Below, piece after piece: positions 27,601-42,600 of a DNA stretch of 64,000 nucleotides. This DNA is from Owenia fusiformis (taxonomy: Eukaryota > Annelida > Polychaeta > Sabellida > Oweniidae): contig CAIIXF020000001.1 in the NCBI GenBank assembly GCA_903813345.2, positions 23,269,915 to 23,333,914 of the forward strand, given 5' to 3'. The position numbers were made by a program, and so were the translations under genes. A model generated the notes under the pieces. It worked only from the letters and a program-made list of their open reading frames with translations. It did not search any database and was not told where the DNA came from. How positions within the stretch are numbered: position 1 is the first letter of the stretch; every line of letters starts with the position of its first letter.

Positions 27601-30600
27601 TGATTGAGAAGGTGCATAATAAAACAACTACTGAACGATCAGGAGCCAGAATACCTATCCTCATAAAAATATATTGGGCTCTGCATTTTTTGAATAGGTA
27701 TTCTGCCATATCTAGCTCCTGATCATCCAGAATTTGCATATTATATTATATTATATTAAAATTGTGCTTAATTTCAAACTTCAAATAAAATGATTTCTAA
27801 TATGAAAAATACAAATCAGCTGAAATGTAAACCTAAAATAAATGACAACGAGTCCTATCATATCTACTTACAGCTGCCTTGTAATCATCCTGGAATGAGA
27901 AAAATACCAAAATGTGTAAGAATAATATTCTTAGCTCATTTTTCCATTCTGCATCAAAGACCCATATCCTGTAAATGAATGAATGAATGTTTTCAACAGG
28001 TGAAAATAACTCTCGATGTAACAATAGATTAAGAAGTGACTGTATGTGAGGACAGAATCGACAAATGAAGCTGATAGCAATAGTTGAACATTATCTATCT
28101 TTCACACTTGTGATCCACTCCTGGTTACTGAAACGGTTCGTTTTGGTAAGAAAATGTCGGAACGTCGAAGCTACGATTTTTCTCTTTTCCTTATTTCACA
28201 CGTTGTAGGCAGAATTCCCACGACATTTTTAACACAAACGTGTATCAGTATCACATGTTTAAGAAAATGTACACATTTGCGAACAAATAGTTCAGAAGAC
28301 AACAGAATCGTCAACTTAATTCCTCACTTAAGTTACATAAACGGCTTGCATTAAAAGTGAAGATCTTAACTGTTTTTCGAAAAAACCGTTAATGTAACTT
28401 CAGTGTAACCAGCGTAATCGAGTGGATCACCAGTGTAACACCAAGATGTGATTATCCCTGGACATAATGACATTTTTAGTTAAAGAATAAGTACTGCCAT
28501 CTTTATTTCAATGACATGTAGAACTTTGTATTCACATCACAGAAAAGTCTCTAAAAATTAAATATATGTTTTAGAAGCATATATCTGGTCTAAAACCTTT
28601 TCTTATCAATGCCTTTTCTTTGTTAGTTACCTTTTTTAGAATATTATTATTTCAAACATAAATAATCACAAGACATTAACATGACAAAATGTCACCACCT
28701 AGTTGCTCACAATATTATGAGTTCAAACTTAAGTCAGATTTGAATTTCTGAGAACTTGTAAAGTCAAATTTGAACTTCTGAAAAGATGTAGATGATTTTG
28801 AAAAAAAAAATTGGTAAATTTGAAGCAAGTTGAAAACAGACCTTTTTGACCTTTTTTGACCTTTTTAAGGTCATTAAAGGTCAAATGTCAAATCTAAAGT
28901 CAGATTTGAATTTCTGAGAACATGTAGATGATTTTGAAAAAAAAATTAGTCAATTTGAAGCAAGTTGAAAAAAGACCTTTTTGACCTTTTTTGACCTTCA
29001 GAAGGTCATTGAAGGTCAAATGTCAAATCTAAAGTCATATTTGAATTTCTGAGAACATGTAGATGATTTTGAAAAAAAATTTAGTCAATTTGAAGCAAGA
29101 TGAAAAAATACCTTTTTGACCTTTTTTGACATTGAGAAGGTCATTGAAGGTCAAATGTCAAATCTAAAGTCAGATTTGAATTTCTGAGAACATGTAGATG
29201 ATTTTGAAAAAAAAATTAGTCAATTTGAAGCAAGTTGAAAAAAAGACCTTTTTGACCTTTTTTGACTTTGAGAAGGTCATTGAAGGTCAAATGTCAAATC
29301 TTAAGTCAAATCTAAAGTCAGATTTGAATTTCTGAGAACACGTAGATGATTTTGAAAATTTTTTTTAGTCAATTTGAAGCAAGTTGAAAACAGACCTTTT
29401 TGACCTTTTTTGAACCTTGAGAAGGTCATTAAAGGTCAAATGTCAAATCTAAAGTCAGATTTGAATTTCTGAGAACATGTAGATGATTTTGAAAAAAAAA
29501 TTAGTCAATTTGAAGCAAGATGAAAAAATACCTTTTTGACCTTTTTTGACATTGAGAAGGTCATTGAAGGTCAAATGTCAAATCTAAAGTCAGATTTGAA
29601 TTTCTGAGAACATGTAAATGATTTTGAAAAAAAAATTTAGTCAATTTGAAGCAAGTTGAAAAAAGACCTTTTTGACCTTTTTTGACTTTGAGAAGGTCAT
29701 TGAAGGTCAAATGTCAAATCTTAAGTCAAATCTAAAGTCAGATTTGAATTTCTGAGAACACGTAGATGATTTTGAAAAATTTTTTTAGTCAATTTGAAGC
29801 AAGTTGAAAACAGACCTTTTTGACCTTTTTTGACCTTGAGAAGGTCATTGAAGGTCAAATGTCAAATCTTAAGTCAAATTTGAATTTCTGAGAACACGTA
29901 GATGATTTTGAAAAAAAAATTTAGTCAATTTGAAGCAAGTTGAAAACAGACCTTTTTGACCTTTTTTGACCTTGAGAAGGTCATTGAAGGTCAAATGTCA
30001 AATCTAAAGTCAGATTTGAATTTCTGAGAACAAAAATTAGTCAATTTGAAGCAAGTTGAAAAAAGACCTTTTTGACCTTTTTTGACTTTGAGAAGGTCAT
30101 TGAAGGTCAAATGTCAAATCTTAAGTCAAATCTAAAGTCAGATTTGAATTTCTGAGAACACGTAGATGTTTTTGAAAATTTTTTTTAGTCAATTTGAAGC
30201 AAGTTGAAAACAGACCTTTTTGACCTTTTTTGACCTTGAGAAGGTCATTGAAGGTCAAATGTCAAATCTTAAGTCAAATCTTAAGTCAGATTTGAATTTC
30301 TGAGAACACGTAGATGATTTTGAAAAAAAAATTTAGTCAATTTGAAGCAAGTTGAAAACAGACCTTTTTGACCTTTTTTGACCTTGAGAAGGTCATTGAA
30401 GGTCAAATGTCAAATCTAAAGTCAGATTTGAAGGTCAAATGTCAAATCTAAAGTCAGATTTGAATTTCTGAGAACATGTAGATGATTTTGAAAAAAAATT
30501 TAGTCAATGTGAAGCAAGTTGAAAAAAGGACCTTTTTGACCTTGAGAAGGTCATTGAAGGTCAAATGTCAAATCTAAAGTCAGATTTGAACTTCTGAGAT

Positions 30601-33600
30601 CATGTAGATGATTTAGAAAAAAATTGAAGTCAGTCTAAACAGTATTTGTTAAGTTATAGGAAGTTGTAAGAAATTGTTACAGACGCCGGACGCCAACCGC
30701 CGGACGCCAACCGCCGGACGCCAACCACCAACCGCCGGACGCCAACCACCAACCGCCGTCGCAAAAAAACTGAGACCATAACATTATGTCACCACTTTTG
30801 GTGGTGACATAAAAAGTTTAATTAAGTTCTTTAAAATCTGTTTCATAAAACATTTAATTAATCTGAAGTGGCCTTACTGAGTAGAAGAGAGACACTAACT
30901 ATGATAGTGCAATGTTACATACAACCTGATGTGGCATTTATTGATGGAAATTACATTGCAGAGTGATAAAATGGCATTTATAGCAGGAAAAGAATATGCC
31001 ATAGTGCCATAATGTCGATTGGGAAAATAGCACTGAAAGGTGAAATCAATTTGTCGTACGATTAAATTCAATTTATTCTGAGAGGAAATACTTACAGAGA
31101 CGACATCATCTTGCTTAAAATACATCACAAGTTCTTGAACACCCCTTGTAAAGTTTCTGGAAATTAAAACAGACATGTACATACATTATTAACATTATCC
31201 TCATCATAGGCATTACCAAATGCTGTCCAATATTGTGATAGGGATATTGTCAAAATGTTGGCAGTTATGGAAAAACAAATTTAATTTCGATATGACTGAC
31301 CCCCCCCCCCTCCCCTATACCAATCCAGATTTCTGAAAATGTTGATTTGCACCCACTTGAATTTCACTTTATTTACTCACAAAATCTCAATCCCCATATA
31401 TTAATTTAATTCTTCCAATACTGAATACTGTTGACAATAGGATACAATCCCTTATTATATGTTTCATTAATTACTACAAATTTAAATCTCCACTTTACTT
31501 TCATTTACTAAACAATAACTGACAATAACTCTAAACAATGGCACTGTTCCAGCCAAAACTCACGCACATTTCACATTTCTAAATACAAGCCTGGAAGTGC
31601 TCATATATGAGCTTACTTATATTGGGCAGTTCAGCTACAAGCGTTGACAAAATGCTATTGAGTTTTCAGGATTGTATACAGGACTATACAGAAATAAACT
31701 GCAAAGTCCAGTAGGTCGAGCAATTGTTTTTGCAGGCTTCATATTATTAACTTAATAATATTATTGTTTCTTATGAATTATGTATCTGTATAGTCAAGAT
31801 CATCATTCACTCTGCTCCCATCAGTCGAACGCATTGAGGACTCAGCGTGCGAAGATGTATAATCAAATTTTAAATAATAAATTTGAATTTTGAATCAATT
31901 TCTTCCAGGCAAATAGAGCCAAATATTACACTTACATATTTGCAGTGTTGAATGTCTTCCCAACTTCTATCATGTGGTTGCATAATTTCACCACCTGTAA
32001 TGGCAATCACATCTTCAGCAAATTAGCAATATCAGACAACAAACATGTTACTTTTATGAAAGGTTCTTTACTATAATACCCCAAAAAGTTAAGGACCAGT
32101 CTTTTTCCTCATAGGTTTACATGTTAAACCCCATATATGTTTGAGCTCTATTTTCTACGTGCGAAACAAAAGAAAAACTGATAATGTAAATGACTATGTA
32201 CCTTTACTTTACTTGACTCTTTTCTATATATTCCAGTAGAAAATTGTCAATTTACAATAGGTCAAAAATTGATGTCAAATTTGATGAGTTAAAAAAATGG
32301 TAGAACCCATGTAAACCAATAGGAAATGGTTGAAGAAAATATCTATCCATTCAATTGCTCTCAAAATAGAATTTAAATAGACAATACAAGTATATTATAA
32401 AACTGTTTTTCAATCATATATAACAACATATTCTAAGGGAAACGTTGTCATGTTTTTTGAAAAAATGCTTCCAACTTTTCAATCTCTCTATTCTGTGCTG
32501 CAAATTCAATTTTCTGAACATTGATCTTTTGATAGGTCCTCTCAGATACATTTGGGGTTAAGAGATTATTCCCGGCATTGTCTTTAATTTGTGTTTTCAG
32601 CTTGACTAGAGATAACATGCACAAGCCAAAACTGACCCAAAAGCATCCGATTATAAAAACCACTTGAACTTCAACCCTTTTGTTAATAAATATAATGCAA
32701 ACTTCCGTCTAAAGCCAGGAAATGAACATGAATCTTCAAATACAGTATCTCAGTAATAGAGGAACAGGCTCATTGCTCGGCAACTACCCAGGTTATTTTG
32801 ATGGATTAAAGAGTATGTATATTCAAAAAATTTCCAGACACTTCTCTCATTTGAACACCTCTTAATCTGCTACAGACTTCCATGTTAAAAAACTCAAATT
32901 GTGAACACCAATTGGAACACTTTTGGCTGGTTTGGTACTTGAATTACACAAGTTATAGTACTATCTGATACCTTGTCAAGTCTTGTCTCTAGGATATCAA
33001 TATCTTCCTCAGCCTCTTCCAAGGATGCCCTGTAACACATAAACGGCAAAGTTTTAGGTGAATGATCGGAACTACATACAGGGTGTCCAATAATTTATCT
33101 CTCTACACTTTGTAAAAACTTTGTATTGTAATTGTAGAGACTTTGTGGACACATTGTATATTATTTCCAGGTTTATACAATGAGTGTGCAATATTATAAT
33201 ACAAGAAATTAACATGTCACCACCTGTCATATATGAAAGACACCAACTGCCAAATGCCAACCACCAACCGCTTAACACCAACTGCCAAACATTATCCACA
33301 AAAAAGTTAGAAACTATATCAATATGTCAACACTTGTGATATTGACATAATAAGGAACACAATGTAAAACTTATAGATTATGCAGCATATAATTTGGATA
33401 CAGCCCAGATATACATTTCTATTTTTGTTTTCTAATCATTTTCATGTACATTTGTATTTTAAAATATAGTTCACATAAGGCTCGGCTTTTAAAAGTTCAA
33501 TTAAGGCTACCTTAAATAATGAGTCGTGACAAATGGAATATTTACATGACTTCATATTTCATGATCTTGTTGATAAAATGGTTGTTCAAAGGGCAGTCCA

Positions 33601-36600
33601 TACATGGAAAGCGTCATTCCTATCAATGCAAATGATATATTTACAACTGGGAAACTAGGTGAACACTAGAGGCTACCAAACTAGATACTACGCACACAGA
33701 TAAATAAACCACAGGATAATCCAAGATGACTCACTCTAAGTCCTGCAGATATACTAAGAGGAGGGAAAGCCCCAGAGCTTTAGCGATGACTGACATAATA
33801 CGTCTCTTGCGTACCACCTTCGTTTGCGCAAATTCTCACCAGTTAATTTTTGAGCATTAGCGCGCCTTTGTGACGTTTTAATTGATGTAAACATATTCCT
33901 TACATATTTCTTTATCTTGACGTGAAAAACCAAGCTATGATATTGGTTAATAAGCCAGGAATCAACATAATATTATTCGAAGCATTATTAGAAAATTTTA
34001 ATCCGCCATTTTTGTTGATCGATTTGGACCAATCAGAGGTGTATGTCATCTCAATACAGGTTTACATTATAAGCGTATGTCATCTTTGAACTATGGGGTT
34101 AATCCCCCTCTTAGATATACTACTTTGTCTATCATACAACTTGCATGATTGAGTGAAAATGACTGTAACAGGGAAGGAGCCAAAGTTCAATGTGGTATTG
34201 TTCTTATTTGGCTTTGGTTTAAAGCACTTCAAATGATCAACAAAACAACAATACTATAATTAATGTCAAATATTGTTCCAGTGACTCACAAGTTGACTCA
34301 CTTGAACTTACTTACAGAATATGAAAGTTAAAGAATATTCACAAGCTGTGAAAATTGAGATAGTGCATAGTTGGTTCGTATTGTTAAACCAGTACATGTA
34401 TGTGGTGATATCAGAATGCGCCAATTAGAAATATTATAAATATCAAGGTATGTAATTGCAATACCTATTTCAACAAGTTAAACCCATTATCCGGCTTGGA
34501 CTATTAATCTGAATTTTCTTGAGTCGGATAGTCGCAGGCCACCTAAGAACTGTCAGATAATAAATAAGGCCCAGACTACATTCAACTTGTTGCCTGATGT
34601 AATGGATGGATCAAGATGTAGTTTGTTATAAACAAGAAAGATCAACTATACCAAGGGTATCCCAATAGAGAACTGGTATGCACATTCAGTAAAAGAAATA
34701 TTTTTATAACCCTTGTCAACAGGATTCCCGTTTTAAGTTATTTTTGTTCAAAATCAATATAGAAAAAGATATTGCTCCAAACATTTATCGTGTTTATGTC
34801 AAAATACTTGTTTCAGTAAAATTCATGACATTTTTCATTTTTATAAGGATCTTTGGGACTTTTTGAGTCTTTCTCAACCATCACAGTTTATCTACAGCTG
34901 GTTTCTCCATGTTCTTTATCCTCGCTATTAGCAACTCGGAGGACTGATAATTTATCATATGACCTCCAGAGAACATCTCCCAAATCATTCTGTTAGACAC
35001 ATGCGTTTAGTTATCACCTGCAGAAAAGAGCTGTTTATTAATTCTGATTGATGTTTGGTGATAACTGGTACAGAAGAGAGTTGTCTGCAGAAGACCTGTG
35101 AACAAGCCAGGGATCTCTGGTTGCACCTTACAGGGGGATTCCAGCAAATATATCATACCTGACATCACTCCTCTTGTGCAAAACATCAAGGGATTTTCAT
35201 AATCTCTATAACAGAATGCACAGCCTTCATTCATTTTGCAATTCACATGGCATAGATAGTTTCAGTATCAGAATGCACAAGAGAAAACATACATTTTTGT
35301 ATAAGCTTGAAAGAACATCTACCGTGTTATATAAAGATATCATCATTGGAATGATACCCCAGGGAACCCCTTGAAAATGACTACAGCAGATTCAAAGCCT
35401 TTTTCATCAAAAAGTTATGAATAAACGAAGACCCTTGCAGCTTTCCTTTTCTTAATGGTAAAATATATTGTAAAGAAAATTTCACAAATGCACAAGTAAC
35501 TGATCACTTTCCTTTTTATACATAAATTATGAACTGTATTTTGATGTCATAGTCTGAACTGCCATGGTTGAATAAACATTCAATCCATAGAGAACCCCCT
35601 CTTTGGAGAATATCAATTGCTTCTTAGATTTACAAGCAGATTAGCCCATTTACCTGGAACAGGGAGTTACAGCAAAATTAAGTAACATCATGGTATGGCA
35701 GTGAACACGAGTATGTAATGTTGTTCACAGTTGTTCATCTTCCTATTTCAATCATGGATAATATTGGAAACAGACAGAAATAAAGCAGGATTTCCAGCAA
35801 TGTTAACTAAGTATAATTTGAACTGCTCTGTAAACACAATTACCAGACAAATGGCTCGCTTCATGAGTTAGTATTACATAATAAGGACTTCTATCTTTAT
35901 ATACATGTATACATCAATGTTTTTGCTAGCGATGCAAATCTTATCTATCAAACCATATCTTAATCCATTTGTGATCCAATGATTTTGATTTTGCATAAAT
36001 GTTTTTTAAATAATTTTAAGAAACAAGAAAGCAAAACACATTTTCTTAAGATCTGCGAATATCATTTGGGCTGGAATCTTGTCATATATGGTTTCAAAAA
36101 TTAAACAAATGGCAGGAACCAGATCCAAAATTGACAGCGTCCTAACAATGGGGAACCTATCAATATTACCAAGAATAAGCATCATGCAATATTCCAACAA
36201 ATGGCAAAACACCAGAGCTTAATGAACAAAGACAACAGTAACTCACGAATTACCCTGAGCACAGGGGTTAAGTTAAAAGTGAAGACGAAGCTCTCTTTTA
36301 AGCAGCGAAGTTGAACGAATTAAAGGGTACTCATTTATACAGCTTATCATTTCAACCACAACCTTGGCATTACACCTTATAGAACCACCACAATAAAAAA
36401 AAAATAAAGTACAGGAGAAATATTTTGCGAAATCATAAATTCTGTTTTTTCTCCCTTCAGTGCATTAAAAAAGTCAAGGTGACCTCAAACAGATATTTAG
36501 TTTCCAGCAACAAATTAGAGTAATCTTCTTAGAGTGCAATAGTGTAATACTCTGGAATGTTCCCTGTGGCTCTATATGATTGAAGCATGTACCTTTCCGG

Positions 36601-39600
36601 TTTCTGATATGTAAATCTTTACCTGTAATATTAATCTATTTGTTGTCTGAAGACCATATTAGGATTCTGAAATCAAGCCATTAGATTTAATTTTTGCCAA
36701 GATTGCATCTTTTAATACTCATTACATCGTTCTGATACTCAATACATCATTCTCATACTCATCACAGCGTAATAAAAAAATAAAAGACAATTAACGGGCA
36801 AAATGTCACCTCCTGCTATTTGTTACAGATGCCAACTACCGCCCCCCAAATGCTTAATACTGTCCACAAAAAAGTTGGAGATTATAACTATATGTTACCA
36901 CTTCTGGAGCTAATATAACAAAAGGTTCACACATTTGTCTCTTTCAGTATCATATATACGAGGATGGACTTCAGCAGGGTTCTCCATAGGATTTTTTCTC
37001 AAGCGGGTGCAAAAATCTCATTTTCAAAATTCAGTTCAAAATTGGTCAAAATATGCCTATTTTTCATGGTTTTTCTCATTTTCAAGTGGGTGCAAATGGA
37101 TTTTCAGGTGGGTGCAAGGATGTTTTTAAAATCTCAGGTGGGTGCTGCACCCAGTTGCTTGTTGGGGAGATAACCGTATAGTTAGATCCATCTCAGTTGT
37201 TTGAGCTCTCTTTAAAATTGAGTGAAAGACAAAAATTTGTTTTGGTATAATGATCTCAAACAAGAAAATAGAGAAAAAATAGAGAAAAAGTAGGATAGCA
37301 TTTAACTATGAATCTCACAATTACTTCTAAAAATATCAAACATCATCCCAAATGGTTGGAATAAACTAGATTAACCAATAAGGCAATCTTTCATGTTCAG
37401 TTGTATTTCTACAAGATCTTCCAGTCGAGAAGGATGATGTGCTAGTTTGTTTACAAGCAGGCCAGGATAAGGGACATGTGTTTATACCATCAGAGGAATA
37501 CCATTTCCATGTGAAGTGGCCCTAACCACAAAATTGAGCTACCTGCAAATACGTCTTAATATAGCGGTTTTAAGGACCTTTTCAGAGAAGTACCATAGTC
37601 ATGGTCCTTCTGTGTCACTGAGTTTAAACAGAGGAATAAGCCATTTGTACCAGATAGTATAATTCCAAAATGGACATCAGGCCCAGACTACAGGTTTTAT
37701 ATTGTCGTTGATTTCAGATATTCAAATATTCTAATCAAAAATGAAACACCATCCAAAAATAAAAGATATTTCATTGGAAAGCTAACTGGGGGGTTCTTAT
37801 ATCAGATGATCCGAATATATACTTCAACCCCTTCCTCGACCTGATATGCTATGTTAAGTTTTTTACGGGAGAACCTTAACATCCATCAAATTGTTCTATA
37901 TGTCCTATATATCTATTTGTATGTTTCTACATTTATTGTACATATTGTAAATAATTGTAAATTATTACTGGGCCTCTAGGAAGACCAGTTTTGTACTGAT
38001 AGAGCTACCGAGAATAAATATAGTTTTCAAATCAAATCAAATCAACATCTGAGTAGATAAATTTGACATGAATCTAAAGGTACCTAATATACATGTACAT
38101 AATATAGGTTTATCAGTACATATTGATGTCAAGTAGTTGGTCTGGTTACTTGTAATATATGTACATACATGTACATGCATTCTTCAATATTAATGCCAGT
38201 TAAATTGTTCCATATGTTTTAGCATAAGAAGAGTGTTCAGATTTAGCCAATGAAAATAAATAATGCAAATTAACAGTTCTTACCCACACTTTGTACATTT
38301 GCCTTATAGGGAATAAGAATGACCAAGACGAGAGAATACATGTTTAGATTTCTCTAGTATTTTTGTCAAGTTGATAATTAAGACACATTCTGACACAACC
38401 CCTCAATAGACTTAGGTTCTAAAAGGTAGATTCCTCAAAGAAGTTACAGTGTATGACAGAACCATATATGAAGTTTATGTTTTGTATTAAACAGAAAATA
38501 TATTATCAACTGAACATATTTACTTGGTAAGTCTTGGTGGTAAAATCAGTGATGACCATATTACTACTGGCATCAAGATTGTTGAGAATGATCCTATATA
38601 TACCTATTAGACTGTTTGTAGGTGATAGTACTATATTACCTTATCATTAAAATACCTATAAATAGAAATCTTGTACCTTTGCAGTATTGGAATTATATGA
38701 AAAGCAGATAAATGTAGAAAGATGAACCAGGATCATTTCATGTGTTTTATTTTAGTCTTGAGTTTTAATTTACAATTTGGCCCTTTTTCCAAAATTGGCC
38801 CATTTTTCAAAAGTAACCTATTTACCAAAACTAATAAGGCCCATTTTTGGCAAAAAGTGAAAAATTTGGTTTCCTGCCATTGTCAGTGAATTTTTCATTC
38901 ACCACTGTTCAGTTTGTCATTTGGGCTCAAACAGATGCGCTTGATATAATTAGTTCAGATTGAATGCTAAGATAACATTAATATATCAGATGCTGGCACA
39001 GTTTTGCCGGAAGTTTGCAAGAAGTAACTTTTGGCAATGCAGTATGTTAGAGTAACCTAGTAGGTGTAAGAAAATATAAGGTGATGGCCTTTAAAGTGGT
39101 AAAAACAATTTTCACGACCGAATTGGACTTCAGTTCCTGCGATTTCAGGGGGTACTATAGGACTATTTCATAACATAAAAGATATAGTTGCTATTGTTCT
39201 GCTTTCTACAGCACACATTACTAGTCCAAAGATGAATAATATCCTAAAGTTATAGGCCGATATCTGTATTAGTCTCAGAAATATTGCAATTTATAGGAAA
39301 AAAATATGCAATTTTAGTCATTTTTAAGTCTCACGTATCTTATATTTGTAGCTTCCAGCAAAAGATGGCAGCTTAAATAGCTCAAAATTGTTTTCTAAAA
39401 ACTAATTCAAGCTTTGTTTGATATTGTAATACAATTATAATAATGATAATGTACTATTTATGATTTTTAATATGACTTTATAGTACCCTACCCCTGGAAA
39501 GTGGGCGTGGTCAATGTTATCATTTTGCAGCATACAATCAAAAACTTGTATTGATAGAAAGCAAATCAATGCATATAAAACATCTTCACTTGTTACTTGA

Positions 39601-42600
39601 CAATGTAATTCATTTATTATTAAAATATAGGACTCTACATATTTTATATACGATTTCAATTTTGTACAATGTATCATGATGAAATCTAATAGGCTGTTTC
39701 AATTTACCAACTTTTTCTCGGATCACCCTTATCTTTTGACAAAATGATCTACTATATGACCAATAGCCACAAAAAATAGCAGAACTGATCAACGTTTAAC
39801 CCCCCCTCCTACCCCTATGTTTGTTTTGTATGGGGTCCGCCACAATGCAACAAGTCCATTTTCAGTGCTTACTATCACATGGAATATAAGTCACAATGTT
39901 TCCACAATATCTGGGCAATGAGATAGTGCCATTAAGAATATGTATGCCCAGATTCAAGATCATGGTGTAAATGCTTGCCGATCTATCGGCTTTCAAAAAT
40001 GAGGAAAGCTGTCTTGAGTGCCGTTTCAACTAATTTTGAATTAAAACTGCTACTTATGATTTTTTTTCTCAACAACTGTGATTTGGTTAGAGTCCAAACA
40101 CAGGATATCAAGACATAGTGCTACCAAATCCTGGTATTGAAAATTTCAGAGCTCTAGATCAAGTATTCATATCTGCATGGACTCTTAAAAAGACCCAAAA
40201 GACACAAAATGCAGTCAGATATCGCGAAAAAAATGTGATAAAATGCACTATTCAGAACAATTTATCTTTAAAACTTTACTTTTATTTACCATAATTTCTG
40301 ATTCTGCCTCTAGTTAGTAATACCAATAATACATATGAGTAGACTTAAGGTCATAGTAAGTGTAGTTACAGATTTATTAGCATCTAAAAATGGGAGAAGC
40401 AGTGTAGCAAGTGCAATTTTCACCTATAATTCATAATATTAAACTGCAGCTTTCAGGATTTTCTTCTCTAAAACAAGAATTCCGTGAGACCCCAAAAGAC
40501 AGGATTCCATATCACCGTACCACCAAATATATATGAGAGTAGTTTCAGGAGGTTATATCAAATAATCATTGAACCATTGACACCTAAAAATATGCAAAAT
40601 ACAGTCAGAAATGGTGAAATTGTGATTGTGAAAAAATGTATGTATTCTTAACAATATTTTAACTAAACTGTATTTTATTTGGAACTGAAACTTGAAGTGC
40701 TTACTAGGAGTTACATCTAGTTATTATTTATTAAAGGAATATTCCTTGCCAAATCATCTCTCTCCTAATATGGTAGCTATAACCATATATATGCTTGCCA
40801 TGTTTAGCAAAACACGCAAAAATGTTTTGATATGGTCAAATTTGATCACTTAGAAATGTGATGCTCAATTCCAGTAAGCTGCCATCTTTTAAAATTTCAC
40901 ACAGGAAGTGATGTCATCGACTCTCAACTTTGCATATAGCATTAGGTGAGGAGCTATTAAGAATTACAAAACCAGCTAAATATTCTTTTTCAACTTTGTA
41001 TCTTATTTAATCCTTGAAAATCTCTTCTTTTATTCTAAGTTGACAAGCCCTGAAAATATTTTTGCATAGAAAGTACTGATCACTTGTCTAGAAGTGATTT
41101 TGTGCTACTTTCCTATACTGTTATGGGCAAGGTTATAGAAGTTGAGAGTTGATGACATCACTTCCTGCAAGAAATCTTAAAAGATGGCAGCTCACTGGAA
41201 ATGAGCACTAGATTTTTAAATGATCAATATTGACCATATTAAAACATTTTCCCATGTTTTGCTAAATATGGAAACTATATATATGATTATAGCTACCATA
41301 TCAAGAGAGAAAGGGTCTGGCAAGGAATATTCCTTTAAGTGACTTCAGCATCCGAATTGATATAATATAGGAATATCCTATGGTTTTGAAAAAATATCAT
41401 TTATATCCATGAGTGGATATTGATATATTCATGAATGAGTGTAGCGAGTGAGTGAAGATATTTGTATCCATGAGTGGATATAATTGATATTTAAAAAAAA
41501 AATTTATTTATCCCATGGGAAATCATCATCAGCAAAAAATGTGAAAAATATAATTTGAGAAAAAATTTGAAAAAATAATTGAAAAGAAATTGTGAAAAAA
41601 TGTTGAAATTTTTAAAAAATATTTTTGAAAATAATTAAAAAATGTAAAAAGAAATTTTTTTTTGAAAAAGTTCGAAACCATCGAATATCACTTTTCAAAC
41701 CATCGAATATCACTTTTTAAGACGTGATATTCGATAGTTTAAAAGTGATATTCGATGGTTTGTGAATTTTTTGCTAAAATATTATAACTTGATCCACATA
41801 TCAAATATATCTTCATGTGATATTCGATCTATATCCTTGCAACCATGGGATAATCACTGATATGCTTAAGACCAAAAAAACTATAAAGAATGTTATTATT
41901 GAATACTGAGAATACATTGTTTTTACATTACGGAGCTTTATTCCTACCTGAAAGTATTTTGGAACATATCTCTTGCTTAAATATTTCATGCAATGTTACT
42001 TTCAAAAACTTTCTTAGAACAATTAGTCCATCCTATACTTTCACATGTTATTCTCCATTTCGATTTTAAAAATTGTGGGAGCTTTAAACTCTAGAAGAGC
42101 TTAATTACCAATTATACCATGCACCCTCTTTGCCCTCCGTTGCATTTTTCTTAGGATGGCCAGGCATATTTCAAATTGAAGAGTAAAGTCAGTTAAAGTG
42201 ATATATAGCTGTATATATAAGGGTTATGTACTGGGAGGTTTTGGATATGGGGTTTATCCAGAGGGAGATATGCATATCTACCCGAGGGACCGTAGGGACC
42301 GAAGGTAGATGTGCCTATCTCACGAGGGATGAACTCCATATCCAAACCGACCGTACATAACTGCTTTATCCTATACCAAGTAGAGTTTTGAGGGGCATAT
42401 GGCCATTTCAATAGTAAAAATAAAAAATCATTCATATGCAGTCATTTTATTGCATTTCCACTACTTACCGGAAGCGGGAAGATATGCACCGAAGCGGGAA
42501 GATATGCACCGAAGCGGGAGATATGGCGGGAGATATGGAGGTTCTGGATATGGAAACCTCAAAATCAAGATACGGGATATATCTTACCAAGTTATCTCCC

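Noticed and set aside
30684-30764. CCGGACGCCAACCACCAACCG repeats as a CRISPR-like or CpG-island feature
   Set aside because: Short direct microsatellite inside the repeat element; no spacers, and eukaryotic context.
35007-35246. 79-codon minus-strand frame with several Cys
   Set aside because: Cys spacing does not match a known zinc finger and no ACAP segment is missing at this point in the alignment.
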